Origin: Novosphingobium fluoreni
GTDB taxonomy: Bacteria > Pseudomonadota > Alphaproteobacteria > Sphingomonadales > Sphingomonadaceae
Length of the DNA stretch: 64,000 bases
Assembly (NCBI RefSeq): GCF_014196615.1
Contig: NZ_JACIDY010000006.1
Span: 1-64,000, forward strand
Direction of reading: 5' to 3'
A model generated the notes under the pieces. The model saw only the letters and a program-made list of their open reading frames with translations. It was not told the DNA's origin and made no database searches. The translations under genes were made by a program, and so were the position numbers. This document shows positions 55,548-64,000 of the stretch, one piece after another (the first letter of the stretch is position 1; each line of letters begins with the position of its first letter).

Positions 55548-56972
55548 TCATGCGGCGTTATCGATGCCCAGCTCGCTGAGCTTGCGATACAGCGTCGATC
55601 GGCCGATTCCCAGCCGCCGCGCCACTTCAGTCATCCGGCCGCGATACAGGCCGATCGCCAGCCGGATCACGTCCGCCTCGATCTCGTCCAATGGACGAAG
55701 GTTTCCATCCGCTGTGTAGAGCATGACGCCCGAATGGTTTGGTATCGGTGTGGATGGCGCTGTGGATTGGCTGGGGCCAACGATGTTGAGAAGCTGTGGA
55801 AAATCTTCCCCCGTCAATGCATCCCCATCACAGAACACCGCCGCGCGAAACAGCACCGCTTGCAATTGGCGGACGTTGCCCGGCCAGTCGTACGCCGCCA
55901 GCAAAGACAGCGCGCCATCGGTGATGCCTAGCGAGCGGAGGCCAGGCTGCTCGCCGATCTTGGCGAGGAAGTGGCGGCACAATGCGGGAATATCGCCGAT
56001 CCGCTCCCGCAGGGGGGCCAGAGTCACCGTGACTTGTGAAAGCGCTTCGTAAAGCTCGGGCAGGAACAGCCCTTCGTCCACCAGCTCTTTCAGCGGCACA
56101 TTGCTGGCCGCGATCAGGCGGACGTCGATCCGGAAGCTGTGGCGCACCCCGATCGGGCGGACGTCGCCGCGCCGGACCGATTCCAGCAGCCGCTCCTGCA
56201 CCACCAGGGGCAGGCGGTCGATCTCGTCGAGGGCCAGCGTGGCACCGTCGCAATGCTGCAGCGCCCCGACTTGCCGATCGAAGGCGCCGGGAAAAGCGCC
56301 TTTCTCATGTCCGAACAGCACCGATTCGATCGCGTTGGTGGGCGTGCCGCCGATGTTGACGATGCGCAGCGGCATCTTTGCGCGGGGCGAGGCGGCGTGC
56401 ATCGCACGGATCAGCATCTCCTTGCCCGCGCCGCTTTCTCCCTCGATCAGGACCGGGCCATGGCCACGTGCGGCTTTTGCCGCGACGGCCAGCGCCTTGC
56501 GGAAGGTGGGCGCGGCGCCGATCATCGATTCGAAGTCCGGCGTGGAGGGCATCTTCTCCGTCAGCGGTGCCAGTTCGTCGCGCGGGGCTTCATGAGTGGT
56601 GGCCACGCGCAAGGCCTGCATCAGCCGATCGGGAGCGACGGGCTTGATCAGATAGTCCGTCGCACCCGAACGCATCGCCTCCACTGCCAGCAATGGCGAG
56701 GTGCTGGCAGTCAACATCAGGATCGGCAGGGCAGGGCGGCGGCTTTTCAGTTCCGCGATCAGGGTGCAGGCATCGTCCCCCGGAACCCACTGGTCGAGGA
56801 TGATCGCGTTCAGTTGCATGCCCTGGCGCGTACCCAGCATCGCGATCGCGGTTTCGGCATCGCGAGCGACGATCGTGCGCCAACCCTCGCGCGAGGCGAG
56901 CGCCGTTATGAGGCGGCACTGGGCCGGCTCATCATCGATCAGCATCAGAAGGCGCGGTTCGAACTCGGACAT
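55548..56972 (-). CDS. NtrC-type response regulator with altered GAFTGA loop
   Basis: A 474-residue regulator: receiver domain (about 7-122; phospho-site D60 in IILDQWVP, K110 in LIKPVA), AAA+ domain (about 148-380; Walker A GESGAGKE 178-185, Walker B LALDEIDRLPL with D249 and E250) and a Fis-type helix-turn-helix at the C-terminus (TEVARRLGIGRSTLYRKL). The sigma-54 contact loop reads GAFPGA (225-230) instead of GAFTGA. The start MSEFEPRLLM is preferred to one 14 codons upstream. There is no cognate kinase next door. The 215-base gap before the next gene shows nothing further. Confidence 0.88.
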   Translation of the reverse strand: MSEFEPRLLMLIDDEPAQCRLITALASREGWRTIVARDAETAIAMLGTRQGMQLNAIILDQWVPGDDACTLIAELKSRRPALPILMLTASTSPLLAVEAMRSGATDYLIKPVAPDRLMQALRVATTHEAPRDELAPLTEKMPSTPDFESMIGAAPTFRKALAVAAKAARGHGPVLIEGESGAGKEMLIRAMHAASPRAKMPLRIVNIGGTPTNAIESVLFGHEKGAFPGAFDRQVGALQHCDGATLALDEIDRLPLVVQERLLESVRRGDVRPIGVRHSFRIDVRLIAASNVPLKELVDEGLFLPELYEALSQVTVTLAPLRERIGDIPALCRHFLAKIGEQPGLRSLGITDGALSLLAAYDWPGNVRQLQAVLFRAAVFCDGDALTGEDFPQLLNIVGPSQSTAPSTPIPNHSGVMLYTADGNLRPLDEIEADVIRLAIGLYRGRMTEVARRLGIGRSTLYRKLSELGIDNAA

Positions 56973-57187
56973 CGGTAGGTTGCGGTTTCGCCCTCGCCCT
57001 GGATCTGCAATCACCCCCTGCTAAGCGACGCGGGTAAAAACCCGATTAAGCGCAATGACTTTTACTGCCCGCATCGGTTTATCGCCGTCACGGGTGATCT
57101 GGGCAGGCAGTGGGACTTGAGCGAACCGGCCCCGCTCGCTAGGGACGGCGGGAATCTGGTTTATTCGAGCAAGAGGGACACCGATCC

Positions 57188-57313
57188 ATGGCTTCCGGTA
57201 ATGACATGAAGTCCGCCAACAACACGTATGACGGCTTCATCACGCTGGTGAAGGTTGGCACCGTGGCTTCGGTGATCGTCGCCGCGTTTGTGGTGATGCT
57301 GATCGCTTCCTGA
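57188..57313 (+). CDS. aa3-type cytochrome c oxidase subunit IV
   Basis: A 41-residue protein: a short polar N-terminus (MASGNDMKSANNTYDGFI) and one transmembrane helix ending MLIAS. This is the layout of the small subunit IV of alphaproteobacterial aa3 oxidases, where the helix packs against the core subunits. GAGGGA about ten bases upstream of the ATG supports it. No other oxidase subunit is in the window, so the gene is away from the main cluster. The 118 bases after it hold a G/C-rich imperfect hairpin that could terminate it. Confidence 0.85.
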   Translation: MASGNDMKSANNTYDGFITLVKVGTVASVIVAAFVVMLIAS

Positions 57314-57431
57314 TTGAATATGCTGCCCGCCGCGATACCGGTGGCGCAGTAGGTAGGATCGAAGGCCCGGGTGGCGCGCGCCGCGTCACCGGGTTACGCA
57401 CACCGCGTCAGCAACGGATCAAGGAAACCCA

Positions 57432-58121
57432 GTGCGCAAGATCGGCCTGATCGGCGGCCTCACCTGGTATTCGACCAAGACGTACTACGAGCACATCCAG
57501 CGCGGGGTGCAGGCGCGGCTTGGCAAGCAGGCCAGCGCGTCGATGGTGATCGACAGTCTTGATTCGTCAAACCTGATGCGCCTGTCCAGCGCCGAGGACT
57601 GGAGCCGCGCCGCGGGTGAGCTGGCGGAATCGGCGAAACGTCTGGAAGCCGCCGGCGCTACCGCGATCCTGATCGGCGCGAATTCGATGCACAAGGTGTA
57701 CGACGATGTCGCCGCGGCGGTGTCCGTGCCGATCCTGCACATCGCCGAATGCGTGGCGGAGCGCATGGTGGAAAAGGGCGTGAAGCGCGCCGCGTTGCTG
57801 GGCACGCGCAATGTCATGCTGGAAAGCTTTTACCGCCAGAAGCTGATCGCCCGCGATATCGAACTGCTGCCGCCGGACATGGCGCGGGTCGAGACGCTGG
57901 ACCGCATCATCTACGACGAACTGATGCTGGGCAAGGCAAGCCGCCAGGCCGAGCGTGAACTGAAATCGATGATCACCGTGCTGGAGCAGGATGGCGCCGA
58001 AGCTGTCGTGCTGGGATGCACCGAGCTGGAAATGATCGTGGACGTGGACGCCAATGTCCTGCCAATTTTCGATTGCACCGCGATCCATGCGCAAAGGGCG
58101 GTCGAATGGATGTTGTCTTGA
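57432..58121 (+). CDS. Asp/Glu racemase-superfamily protein with a single active-site Cys
   Basis: A 229-residue protein of the aspartate/glutamate racemase fold. LIGGLTWYSTKTYYEHI opens the fold and LGCTELEMIV supplies the second catalytic Cys (C196). At the first catalytic position (CxNTMH in YgeA-like racemases) the sequence is IGANSMHK, with G82 and no Cys. A two-base racemase mechanism is therefore doubtful; a decarboxylase or isomerase activity is possible. The GTG at 57432 has AAGGA about six bases upstream. The dGTPase gene follows closely. Confidence 0.85.
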   Translation: MRKIGLIGGLTWYSTKTYYEHIQRGVQARLGKQASASMVIDSLDSSNLMRLSSAEDWSRAAGELAESAKRLEAAGATAILIGANSMHKVYDDVAAAVSVPILHIAECVAERMVEKGVKRAALLGTRNVMLESFYRQKLIARDIELLPPDMARVETLDRIIYDELMLGKASRQAERELKSMITVLEQDGAEAVVLGCTELEMIVDVDANVLPIFDCTAIHAQRAVEWMLS

Positions 58122-58137
58122 ATGCCGCGGTGACGGG

Positions 58138-59298
58138 TTGACCCTCGCCCCCTACGCGACTGACTGGACCCGTTCGCGCGGGCGGGAGTTCGGCCTGGAA
58201 AACGCGGGGGCGCGCGGTCCACGCAGTCCTTATCAACGTGATCGTGACCGCATCATCCACTCGATCGCGTTCCGCCGCCTGCGCTACAAGACGCAGGTGT
58301 TCATCGCGCCGGATGGTGATCACTACCGCGTTCGCCTGACGCATAGCCTGGAAGTGGCGCAGATCGCCCGGGTGATCGCGCGCACGCTGGGTCTGGATGA
58401 GGATCTGACCGAGGCGCTGGCGCTGGCGCATGACATCGGTCACGCGCCCTTCGGCCATGCCGGCGAAGAAGCGCTGCATGGCGCTCTCTACGATCAGGGC
58501 GGCTTCGATCACAACGCGCAGACGCTGCGCACGCTGATGCGGATCGAATCTCCGTATTGCGAACATGATGGTTTGAACCTGACTTGGGAGACGCTGGAGG
58601 GCCTGGCCAAGCACAACGGCCCGGTCGCCAATCCAGGTTGGGCCCTGGCGGAACTGGACGCCGCCTACCCGATGCACCTGGGCACCTGGCCCTCACTCGA
58701 AGCCCAGATCGCCGCGCTGTCCGACGATATCGCATACGACAACCACGATATCGACGATGGCCTGCGGGCCGGGTTCCTGGATCTGGAAGAGCTGCTGGCC
58801 CATCCCTTCGTCGCCGATCACTGGCGCGAGGTGGAGCGTCGCTATCCCACAGCGCCGCTCAATCGCCAGGTGGCAGAACTGATCCGCAGCCAGATCGGCT
58901 TCATGGTCAACGATCTGATTGGTGAAACCACGCGTCGTCTGCAGGGAATCACCCGTGAGGAAGACATACGCGACGCGAGTGGACCGATCGGCGCTTTCTC
59001 GCCCGAACTGGCGCAGCAGGAACGCACGTTCAAGCGCTTCATGTACGACAAGCTCTATTACCACCCTGAGCAGATCGAGACCGCGCGAAGGGCCAAGGCC
59101 GTGGTGGCCGAACTGTTCAGCGCCTACGCGCAGCAGCCGGTGTTGATGGACGAAGAGTGGATTGACGGGTTGCCGCGTCATGAGCCGGAACGCAGCCGCC
59201 ATATCGCCGATTATATCGCCGGCATGACCGATCGTTTCGCCATTGCCCGGCACGCGGACATCTATGGCGTCACGCCCGAGGGCCTTCGCAACGTGTAA
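58138..59298 (+). CDS. dGTPase-like HD-domain protein
   Basis: A 386-residue deoxyguanosine-triphosphate triphosphohydrolase-like protein. FQRDRDRIIHS-type block is present as YQRDRDRIIHSIAFRRLRYK, then HSLEVAQIAR and ALAHDIGHAPFGHAGE with the HD metal ligands, and IAYDNHDIDDGLR. It hydrolyses dNTPs to nucleosides and triphosphate, controlling pools and fidelity. The start is probably the TTG at 58138 (TLAPYATDW as in homologues); an ATG at 58087 would overlap the racemase gene. Confidence 0.9.
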   Translation: MTLAPYATDWTRSRGREFGLENAGARGPRSPYQRDRDRIIHSIAFRRLRYKTQVFIAPDGDHYRVRLTHSLEVAQIARVIARTLGLDEDLTEALALAHDIGHAPFGHAGEEALHGALYDQGGFDHNAQTLRTLMRIESPYCEHDGLNLTWETLEGLAKHNGPVANPGWALAELDAAYPMHLGTWPSLEAQIAALSDDIAYDNHDIDDGLRAGFLDLEELLAHPFVADHWREVERRYPTAPLNRQVAELIRSQIGFMVNDLIGETTRRLQGITREEDIRDASGPIGAFSPELAQQERTFKRFMYDKLYYHPEQIETARRAKAVVAELFSAYAQQPVLMDEEWIDGLPRHEPERSRHIADYIAGMTDRFAIARHADIYGVTPEGLRNV

Positions 59299-59323
59299 AG
59301 CTAAAGCGTGAGGCGAAAGCGGC

Positions 59324-59938
59324 TTAGCGCCCAGGCCACATCGTCAGGAAGGTATCGACGACGTTCTCAAGATCCTGCCGGGTCGCGCCCGCCTGGAATT
59401 TCACGGACAGCCCCTGCAGCACAGTCGTAAGGCAGGACGCCAGAGCCTTCGGGTCTACGTTATCAGGTAGATCTCCATCACGGCGCGCGCGATCGAAACG
59501 CGCAATCATCGCCGCTTCGGAAGATGCCCGACGGGCGCAGACATGCTCACGGATCGATTCCGCTTCTGCACATCCCGCCACAAGCGCGATCACGCCAAGG
59601 CATCCGTGGGGATCGGAGCCGCCGCAATGTGTACTGAGGGCTCCGCGAAGGAGCTTTTCCGCCACGCCGCGGGCGGTGGGGGCATCCAGCGCCGTGCCGA
59701 TATAGGCAAGCTTGTCCCGCTCGTAGAGGTCCAAAGCCTTGCGGAACAAGGCTTCCTTGTTGCCGAAGCAGGCGTAGAGACTGGGCTTGGTGATCCCCAT
59801 GGCTTCGGTCAGGTCCGCCATGGAGGCGCCTTCGTAGCCCTGCTTCCAGAAAACCCGCAGCGCTGCTGCGAGCGCCGTGTCCGGATCGAATTCGCGAGGA
59901 CGTCCGCGAACCGCTGTGGTGGTAGCTAGAGAGGTCAT
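59324..59938 (-). CDS. TetR/AcrR-family transcriptional regulator
   Basis: A 204-residue repressor-type protein. GRPREFDPDTALAAALRVFW begins the DNA-binding domain, with the helix-turn-helix in MADLTEAMGITKPSLYACFG followed by NKEALF. The C-terminal ligand domain has three Cys residues (HCGGSDPHGCLG, AGCAEAE), which could allow redox or metal sensing. The ATG at 59938 faces the divergent hybrid kinase gene, 172 bases away, so both may share control. Target genes unknown. It converges with the dGTPase-like gene. Confidence 0.88.
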   Translation of the reverse strand: MTSLATTTAVRGRPREFDPDTALAAALRVFWKQGYEGASMADLTEAMGITKPSLYACFGNKEALFRKALDLYERDKLAYIGTALDAPTARGVAEKLLRGALSTHCGGSDPHGCLGVIALVAGCAEAESIREHVCARRASSEAAMIARFDRARRDGDLPDNVDPKALASCLTTVLQGLSVKFQAGATRQDLENVVDTFLTMWPGR

Positions 59939-60110
59939 TCCAAGCTCTATGTAGGGATATGACAAGCCCGCGTCCAGTTTCCCGCGTTGATGCGATTGGA
60001 AGAAGGCTTGCCACGTCAGAAAGCTTGCTGGAACCGCTCGTTTTTGCGAGGCATTGAAACGCGCCGCCATCCGGCAAATTACGATAACGGAGTTGCCAGG
60101 GAATGAGTGG

Positions 60111-63100
60111 ATGGCGATGAACCGGCAGACGCCCGGCATTGATCTACCCGTATTCCTGCAGGGCCGGGGCGAGTTATCGCGCCGGATCGCCACATTCGAC
60201 TGGTCGGCAACGCCGATCGGTGCGATCGCGCAATGGCCTGCCAGCTTGCGGCATACCGTGGGCATGATGCTGTCCAGCCCGGTCCCACTGGTGCTCCTTT
60301 GGGGAGAGGAGGGCGTCATGATCTATAATGACGCGTATTCCGTCTTTGCCGGTGGGCGCGATTCGCGCCTGCTGGGCTCCAACGTTCGCGATGGGTGGGA
60401 GGAAGTCGCCGACTTCAACGACAATGTGATGCGGGTGGGCCTGGCGGGTGGCACGCTGAGCTATACCGACCACGAATTGATACTGCTGCGCAATGGCCGC
60501 CCGGAGCAGGTCTGGATGAACCTCGATTATTCGCCGGTTCCCGGTGACGACGGCAAACCGGCGGGCGTTATCGGCGTCGTCGTGGAAACGACCGACAAGG
60601 TGCGCACGCGCAAGGGACTTGAGGAAGCGAGCGCACGCCTGCTGTTCCTCGATCAGCTGAGCCAGGCCATCGCCCAGAAGTCCGGCATCCAACAAGTGCT
60701 GTTCGAAACGACGCGGATGACGGCGCAGCACCTAGGCGTCACCAGTTGCGTCTACGCCGATCTGGAGGCGGACGAGGATGGCGTTACCATTCGCGGCGAA
60801 TGGTACGCGCCGGGACAACCCCCGACGGTGGGCCGATACCATCTGTCCGATTTCGGCGATCTGGCGGTTCGGGAGCTGACAGGCGGACGGCCGCTGATCA
60901 TCAGCGACGTCCATTCGCAACTCGATGCCGGCGCGGCGGCGGAGTTCGGCAGAATTGGGGTGATGGCCACCGTCTGCATGCCTCTCATCCGCGATGGGCA
61001 TCTGATCGCGTTGATGGCCATCCAGCATAACGCGCCCCGCCGCTGGTCGGACTATGACGTGGGAATCGTTCGCGAAGTGAGCGAGCGATCGTGGGCCTAT
61101 GTGCAGCATGCCCGCGTCGAGGGTATTCTCAGCGATCGCGAGGCGTTCAACCGCCAGATCCTGGATAGCGCGATCGATTATGGCATCGTCGCGACTGATC
61201 TTGATGGCAATGTCACTCTCTGGAATCGCGGCGCGACGGAGATGCTGGGTTGGCGCGAGGATGAGATGCTGGGCCAGCCGATGGCCCGTTTCTTCACGCC
61301 TGAAGATCGCGAGCAAGGGCGGCCTGCAGCAAAGCGGCGAGAGGCGTTATTGCTGGGCCGCGCGCACGACGCACGCTGGCATTTGCGCAAGTCCGGCGAA
61401 CGGTTCTGGGGCCTGAGCGAGATGATGCCCTTGGTCGGGCAAGCCGGCGAACCGATCGGCTTCGTGAAGCTGATGCGCGATCGTACGGCCGAGTATGAGG
61501 CGCAGGAGGCGTTGCGCCAAAGCGAGGAGCGATTGCGGCGGGCGCAGGAGGCGGGCGGCGTGGGGCTGTTCTCGGTCGATATCGCAACCGGCCTGGTCAG
61601 CGCCAGTGAAGAGCTATGCCGCATCTTCGGGCTGGAGGTGCAGGCAGAGCTGGGTGCCGAAGTTATGGAGCGCTTGGTTCTGGAGGAAGATCGCGCTCTG
61701 GTGTCCAGTGCCAGTTCGCGTCAGGCCGGGTCGGCTTTGCTTGACGTCGAATATCGCATTCGCCGCGCCGATACGGGCGAGGAGCGGACGGTCGCGCGCA
61801 AGGCGGACTTCGAATACGATGCGCAGGGCAATCGTGTCCGCATGGTTGGCGTGGTGCAGGACGTCACCGATCGCATCCGTATCCAGCGCGCCCTGGAAAA
61901 GAGCGAGGCGCAATTCAGCGCGCTGGCCCAGAACATGCCCGCGCAAGTCTGGACGGCGCGGTCCGACGGTTCGGTCGATTGGCTGAACGATCAGTTCTTC
62001 CGCTACATCGGTCAGGCGAGGAATGGATCGAGATATGAAAAGTGGATCAAGGCGGTTCACCCGGACGACCTGGACGGCATCGTCAAGGGATGGACAGCGT
62101 CCACTTCATCAGGCGAGCCATTCGAAACCGAGTTCCGCCTGCGCGATAGTACGGGGGCGTACCGCTGGCATCTGACTCGCGCGGTGCCCCTGCACGATGC
62201 GCGCGGTGCCATCACGGCGTGGGTAGGCACGAATACCGAGATCGAGGCACAGAAAAGGGCCGAAGCTGCGTCGGTCAAGGATCGTGAGCGACTTTGGACG
62301 ATCAGTCAGGATCTGATGCTGGTGTGCAACTTCGATAGCGTGATCACCGCCGTCAATCCCTCCGCCAAGCGGATGCTGGGCTGGGAAGAAGCCGAGATGC
62401 TGGGGCGTTCGCTAAGCGAGTTCGTGCATCCGGACGATCTGCTGCAAACCCACCGCGAAGTCGCCAGTCTGGCCGAGGGCAACAGCACGCTGGCCTTCGA
62501 AAACCGGTACCTCATGCGTGACGGTGGCTACCGCCTGCTGGCTTGGACCGCCGTGCCGGCCGATAACCGTATCCATGCCATCGGTCGCGATATCACCGAG
62601 CAGCGCGAGATCGAGGAAGCCCTGCGGCAGAGCCACAAGATGGAAGCCGTAGGCCAGCTGACCGGCGGCATCGCGCACGATTTCAACAACCTGCTGCAGG
62701 GCATCACCGGCAGCCTGGACATCATGCAAAAGCGCATCGCGCAGGGTCAGACCACCGATCTTCCGCGCTGGATCGAGGGTGCGCGCGGATCGGCGGAGCG
62801 GGCGGCATCGCTGACGCATCGCCTGCTGGCCTTCTCCCGGCGGCAACCGCTGGACCCCCGGCCGGTCCGCGCCAATCCGCTGATCGATTCGATGGACGAT
62901 CTGCTGCGCCGCACGCTCAGCGAAAACGTCACCTTGTCGATGACGCTGGATCCGAACCTGTGGCTTACTCGCTGCGATCCCAACCAACTGGAAAGCGCTA
63001 TTCTGAACCTGGCGATCAATGCGCGCGACGCGATGCCGGACGGCGGTGTGCTGACGATCCAGACCGAAAACGTCACTCTCGATCGCGCGTTCGCGGGACC

Positions 63101-63779
63101 GCACCGTGATGTGGCGCCGGGGCAATACGTCTGCCTAAGTGTCGGCGATACTGGAACCGGCATGAGCCGCGAGGTGATCGCCAAGGCATTCGAGCCGTTC
63201 TTCACCACCAAGCCGACTGGCCAAGGCACAGGGCTGGGGCTGTCGATGATCTATGGCTTTGCCCGTCAATCGGAAGGCCACGCTTTGATCGAGTCCGTCG
63301 AAGGGCAGGGCGCCACGATCAAGCTTTACCTTCCGCGCTATTGCGGTGCCGAAACGCCCGAGCAGGACGCGGCCACGGATGCCCTTACGCCTGCTTCCAG
63401 AGCCAACGAGGTAGTGCTGGTGGTGGAAGATGAGGCGGTGGTTCGCAGCCTCATCATCGAGGTGCTGAACGAGCTTGGTTATCATGCGATCGAGGCCGCG
63501 GATGGGCCCGAAGGGCTGGCCAAAGTGCAGGCGCCGGGCCGGATCGACCTTCTCGTCACGGACATCGGCTTGCCGGGGCTGAACGGGCGACAAGTGGCCG
63601 ATGCCGCCCGTGTCACCCGTCCTGAGCTGAAAGTGCTGTTCATGACCGGCTACGCCGAGAACGCAGCGCTTGCCTCCGGCTTTCTGGAACCGGGAATGGC
63701 CTTGATCACAAAGCCATTCGCCATGGATGTCCTCGCGACACGGATCCGCGAAATCATTGAGGGAGCAGCGGCGACTTAG
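60111..63779 (+). CDS. Hybrid sensor histidine kinase with PAS/GAF domains and receiver
   Basis: A 1222-residue cytoplasmic hybrid kinase. It has an N-terminal PAS-like domain, a GAF domain (about 180-340), several PAS domains (about 350-850), a HisKA helix with [17 protein letters not shown] and a HATPase domain with [17 protein letters not shown] and GTGLGLSM. The C-terminal receiver has its phospho-Asp in [13 protein letters not shown] and Lys in LITKPFAMD. No transmembrane segment is evident, so it senses internal cues. The ATG at 60111 has AGGGA eight bases upstream. It converges on, and overlaps by four bases, a response regulator gene. Confidence 0.9.
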   Translation: MAMNRQTPGIDLPVFLQGRGELSRRIATFDWSATPIGAIAQWPASLRHTVGMMLSSPVPLVLLWGEEGVMIYNDAYSVFAGGRDSRLLGSNVRDGWEEVADFNDNVMRVGLAGGTLSYTDHELILLRNGRPEQVWMNLDYSPVPGDDGKPAGVIGVVVETTDKVRTRKGLEEASARLLFLDQLSQAIAQKSGIQQVLFETTRMTAQHLGVTSCVYADLEADEDGVTIRGEWYAPGQPPTVGRYHLSDFGDLAVRELTGGRPLIISDVHSQLDAGAAAEFGRIGVMATVCMPLIRDGHLIALMAIQHNAPRRWSDYDVGIVREVSERSWAYVQHARVEGILSDREAFNRQILDSAIDYGIVATDLDGNVTLWNRGATEMLGWREDEMLGQPMARFFTPEDREQGRPAAKRREALLLGRAHDARWHLRKSGERFWGLSEMMPLVGQAGEPIGFVKLMRDRTAEYEAQEALRQSEERLRRAQEAGGVGLFSVDIATGLVSASEELCRIFGLEVQAELGAEVMERLVLEEDRALVSSASSRQAGSALLDVEYRIRRADTGEERTVARKADFEYDAQGNRVRMVGVVQDVTDRIRIQRALEKSEAQFSALAQNMPAQVWTARSDGSVDWLNDQFFRYIGQARNGSRYEKWIKAVHPDDLDGIVKGWTASTSSGEPFETEFRLRDSTGAYRWHLTRAVPLHDARGAITAWVGTNTEIEAQKRAEAASVKDRERLWTISQDLMLVCNFDSVITAVNPSAKRMLGWEEAEMLGRSLSEFVHPDDLLQTHREVASLAEGNSTLAFENRYLMRDGGYRLLAWTAVPADNRIHAIGRDITEQREIEEALRQSHKMEAVGQLTGGIAHDFNNLLQGITGSLDIMQKRIAQGQTTDLPRWIEGARGSAERAASLTHRLLAFSRRQPLDPRPVRANPLIDSMDDLLRRTLSENVTLSMTLDPNLWLTRCDPNQLESAILNLAINARDAMPDGGVLTIQTENVTLDRAFAGPHRDVAPGQYVCLSVGDTGTGMSREVIAKAFEPFFTTKPTGQGTGLGLSMIYGFARQSEGHALIESVEGQGATIKLYLPRYCGAETPEQDAATDALTPASRANEVVLVVEDEAVVRSLIIEVLNELGYHAIEAADGPEGLAKVQAPGRIDLLVTDIGLPGLNGRQVADAARVTRPELKVLFMTGYAENAALASGFLEPGMALITKPFAMDVLATRIREIIEGAAAT

Positions 63780-64000
63780 TCCAGGATCGACTTCAGCGCC
63801 GTCTCCACATCGCTCATCGCGAAAGGCTTGGCCAACAGCCCTGAGTGGCCCAGCGCATCGGTCTGCTCGCCGGCGCCGTAGCCAGTTGCCAGCAGGAACG
63901 GCACGCCGCGTTCTCTCAGCTTTTCCGCGACCGGCGTGGAAACCTCGCCATGGCCCAGGTTCAAGTCCAGGATCGCGCCATCCAGCGCTTCGGTCGAGGC
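63776..64000 (-). CDS. Response regulator receiver protein (5' part outside window)
   Basis: The frame runs in from the right edge and gives the last 74 residues of a receiver domain. DGAILDLNLGHGEV holds the phospho-acceptor Asp, FLLATGYG the Thr, and LLAKPFAMSDV the conserved Lys. The protein ends with the receiver, so it is a single-domain regulator or has its output domain on the N-terminal side. Its TAA overlaps the hybrid kinase stop on the other strand. It may be the kinase's partner. Confidence 0.85.
   Translation of the reverse strand, partial: ASTEALDGAILDLNLGHGEVSTPVAEKLRERGVPFLLATGYGAGEQTDALGHSGLLAKPFAMSDVETALKSILD

Noticed and set aside
57371..57431. GC-rich hairpin after the oxidase subunit IV gene as a terminator
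   Set aside because: Pairing is imperfect and there is no U run; too weak for a separate entry.

Overview
The window is GC-rich, densely coded bacterial chromosome. It fits an alphaproteobacterium of the order Sphingomonadales (a Sphingomonas/Novosphingobium-type genome; the genus cannot be fixed from sequence alone). The signs are a DivL-type pseudo-histidine-kinase, a CcrM methyltransferase with GANTC sites in its leader, the 41-residue aa3-type cytochrome oxidase subunit IV, alphaproteobacterial AddAB, an ECF general-stress-type promoter, Flp/Fap pilins and a bioB next to methylmalonyl-CoA mutase. I see no rRNA, tRNA, CRISPR array, insertion sequence, prophage or plasmid origin. This is core chromosome, not an accessory island.

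Layout. 1-6000: the end of an unidentified gene, then a tightly packed propionyl/methylmalonyl-CoA module (thiolase, epimerase, adenosylcobalamin mutase, biotin synthase) followed by an LprI-like and a CsaA-like gene. 6000-9750 (minus strand): a POT peptide transporter, a PRC-barrel protein and aroK-aroB of the shikimate pathway. 9800-14350: a coupled run of a tiny membrane protein, a large exported protein and xerD, then a periplasmic M48 protease with a LysM domain. 14400-16200: two Flp pilin genes, mutT and an exported PRC-like repeat protein with a good sigma-EcfG promoter. 16390-21300: a phospholipase D-like protein coupled to folE, a GT-C-like membrane protein, an SDR and a peroxiredoxin.

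21460-35150 is the most coherent block: ahcY, preceded by a palindrome resembling a SahR operator, then divL, tsaE, amgK, murU, addB, addA and trxA. It joins SAH recycling, cell-cycle signalling, tRNA t6A modification, peptidoglycan recycling and double-strand-break repair on one strand. 35280-39790 (minus): argJ, a glutathione transferase and an inositol-phosphatase-family protein as an operon, then an acyltransferase and an alpha/beta hydrolase. 39900-45330: two tandem cysteine desulfurases with an adrenodoxin-type ferredoxin, a PfpI/DJ-1 protein and parC. 45400-50920 (minus): a cysteine-rich lipoprotein, an inverted repeat element, a membrane aspartyl protease, a tRNA nucleotidyltransferase/Nudix/DUF1285 operon, a GNAT protein and a PQQ-type sugar dehydrogenase lipoprotein. 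50900-54850: rnhB, an SDR, ccrM and folP. 55150-64000: a small exported protein, a receiver/AAA+/Fis regulator with an altered GAFTGA loop, the oxidase subunit IV, a one-cysteine Asp/Glu-racemase-fold enzyme, a dGTPase-like protein, a TetR regulator, a large hybrid sensor kinase and the end of a response regulator.

The cell-cycle theme stands out: divL and ccrM both lie here, and ccrM has five GANTC sites within 91 bp of its leader, as expected for autoregulation by methylation. Several proteins lack a residue normally essential in their family: the DivL His-to-Tyr change, the GAFPGA loop, a racemase without its first cysteine and an SDR without its catalytic serine. I did not find a clearly new defence or mobile system. 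The most useful leads are these altered catalytic sites, the leader and operator sites, and a small membrane protein that length-filtered annotation would probably miss.
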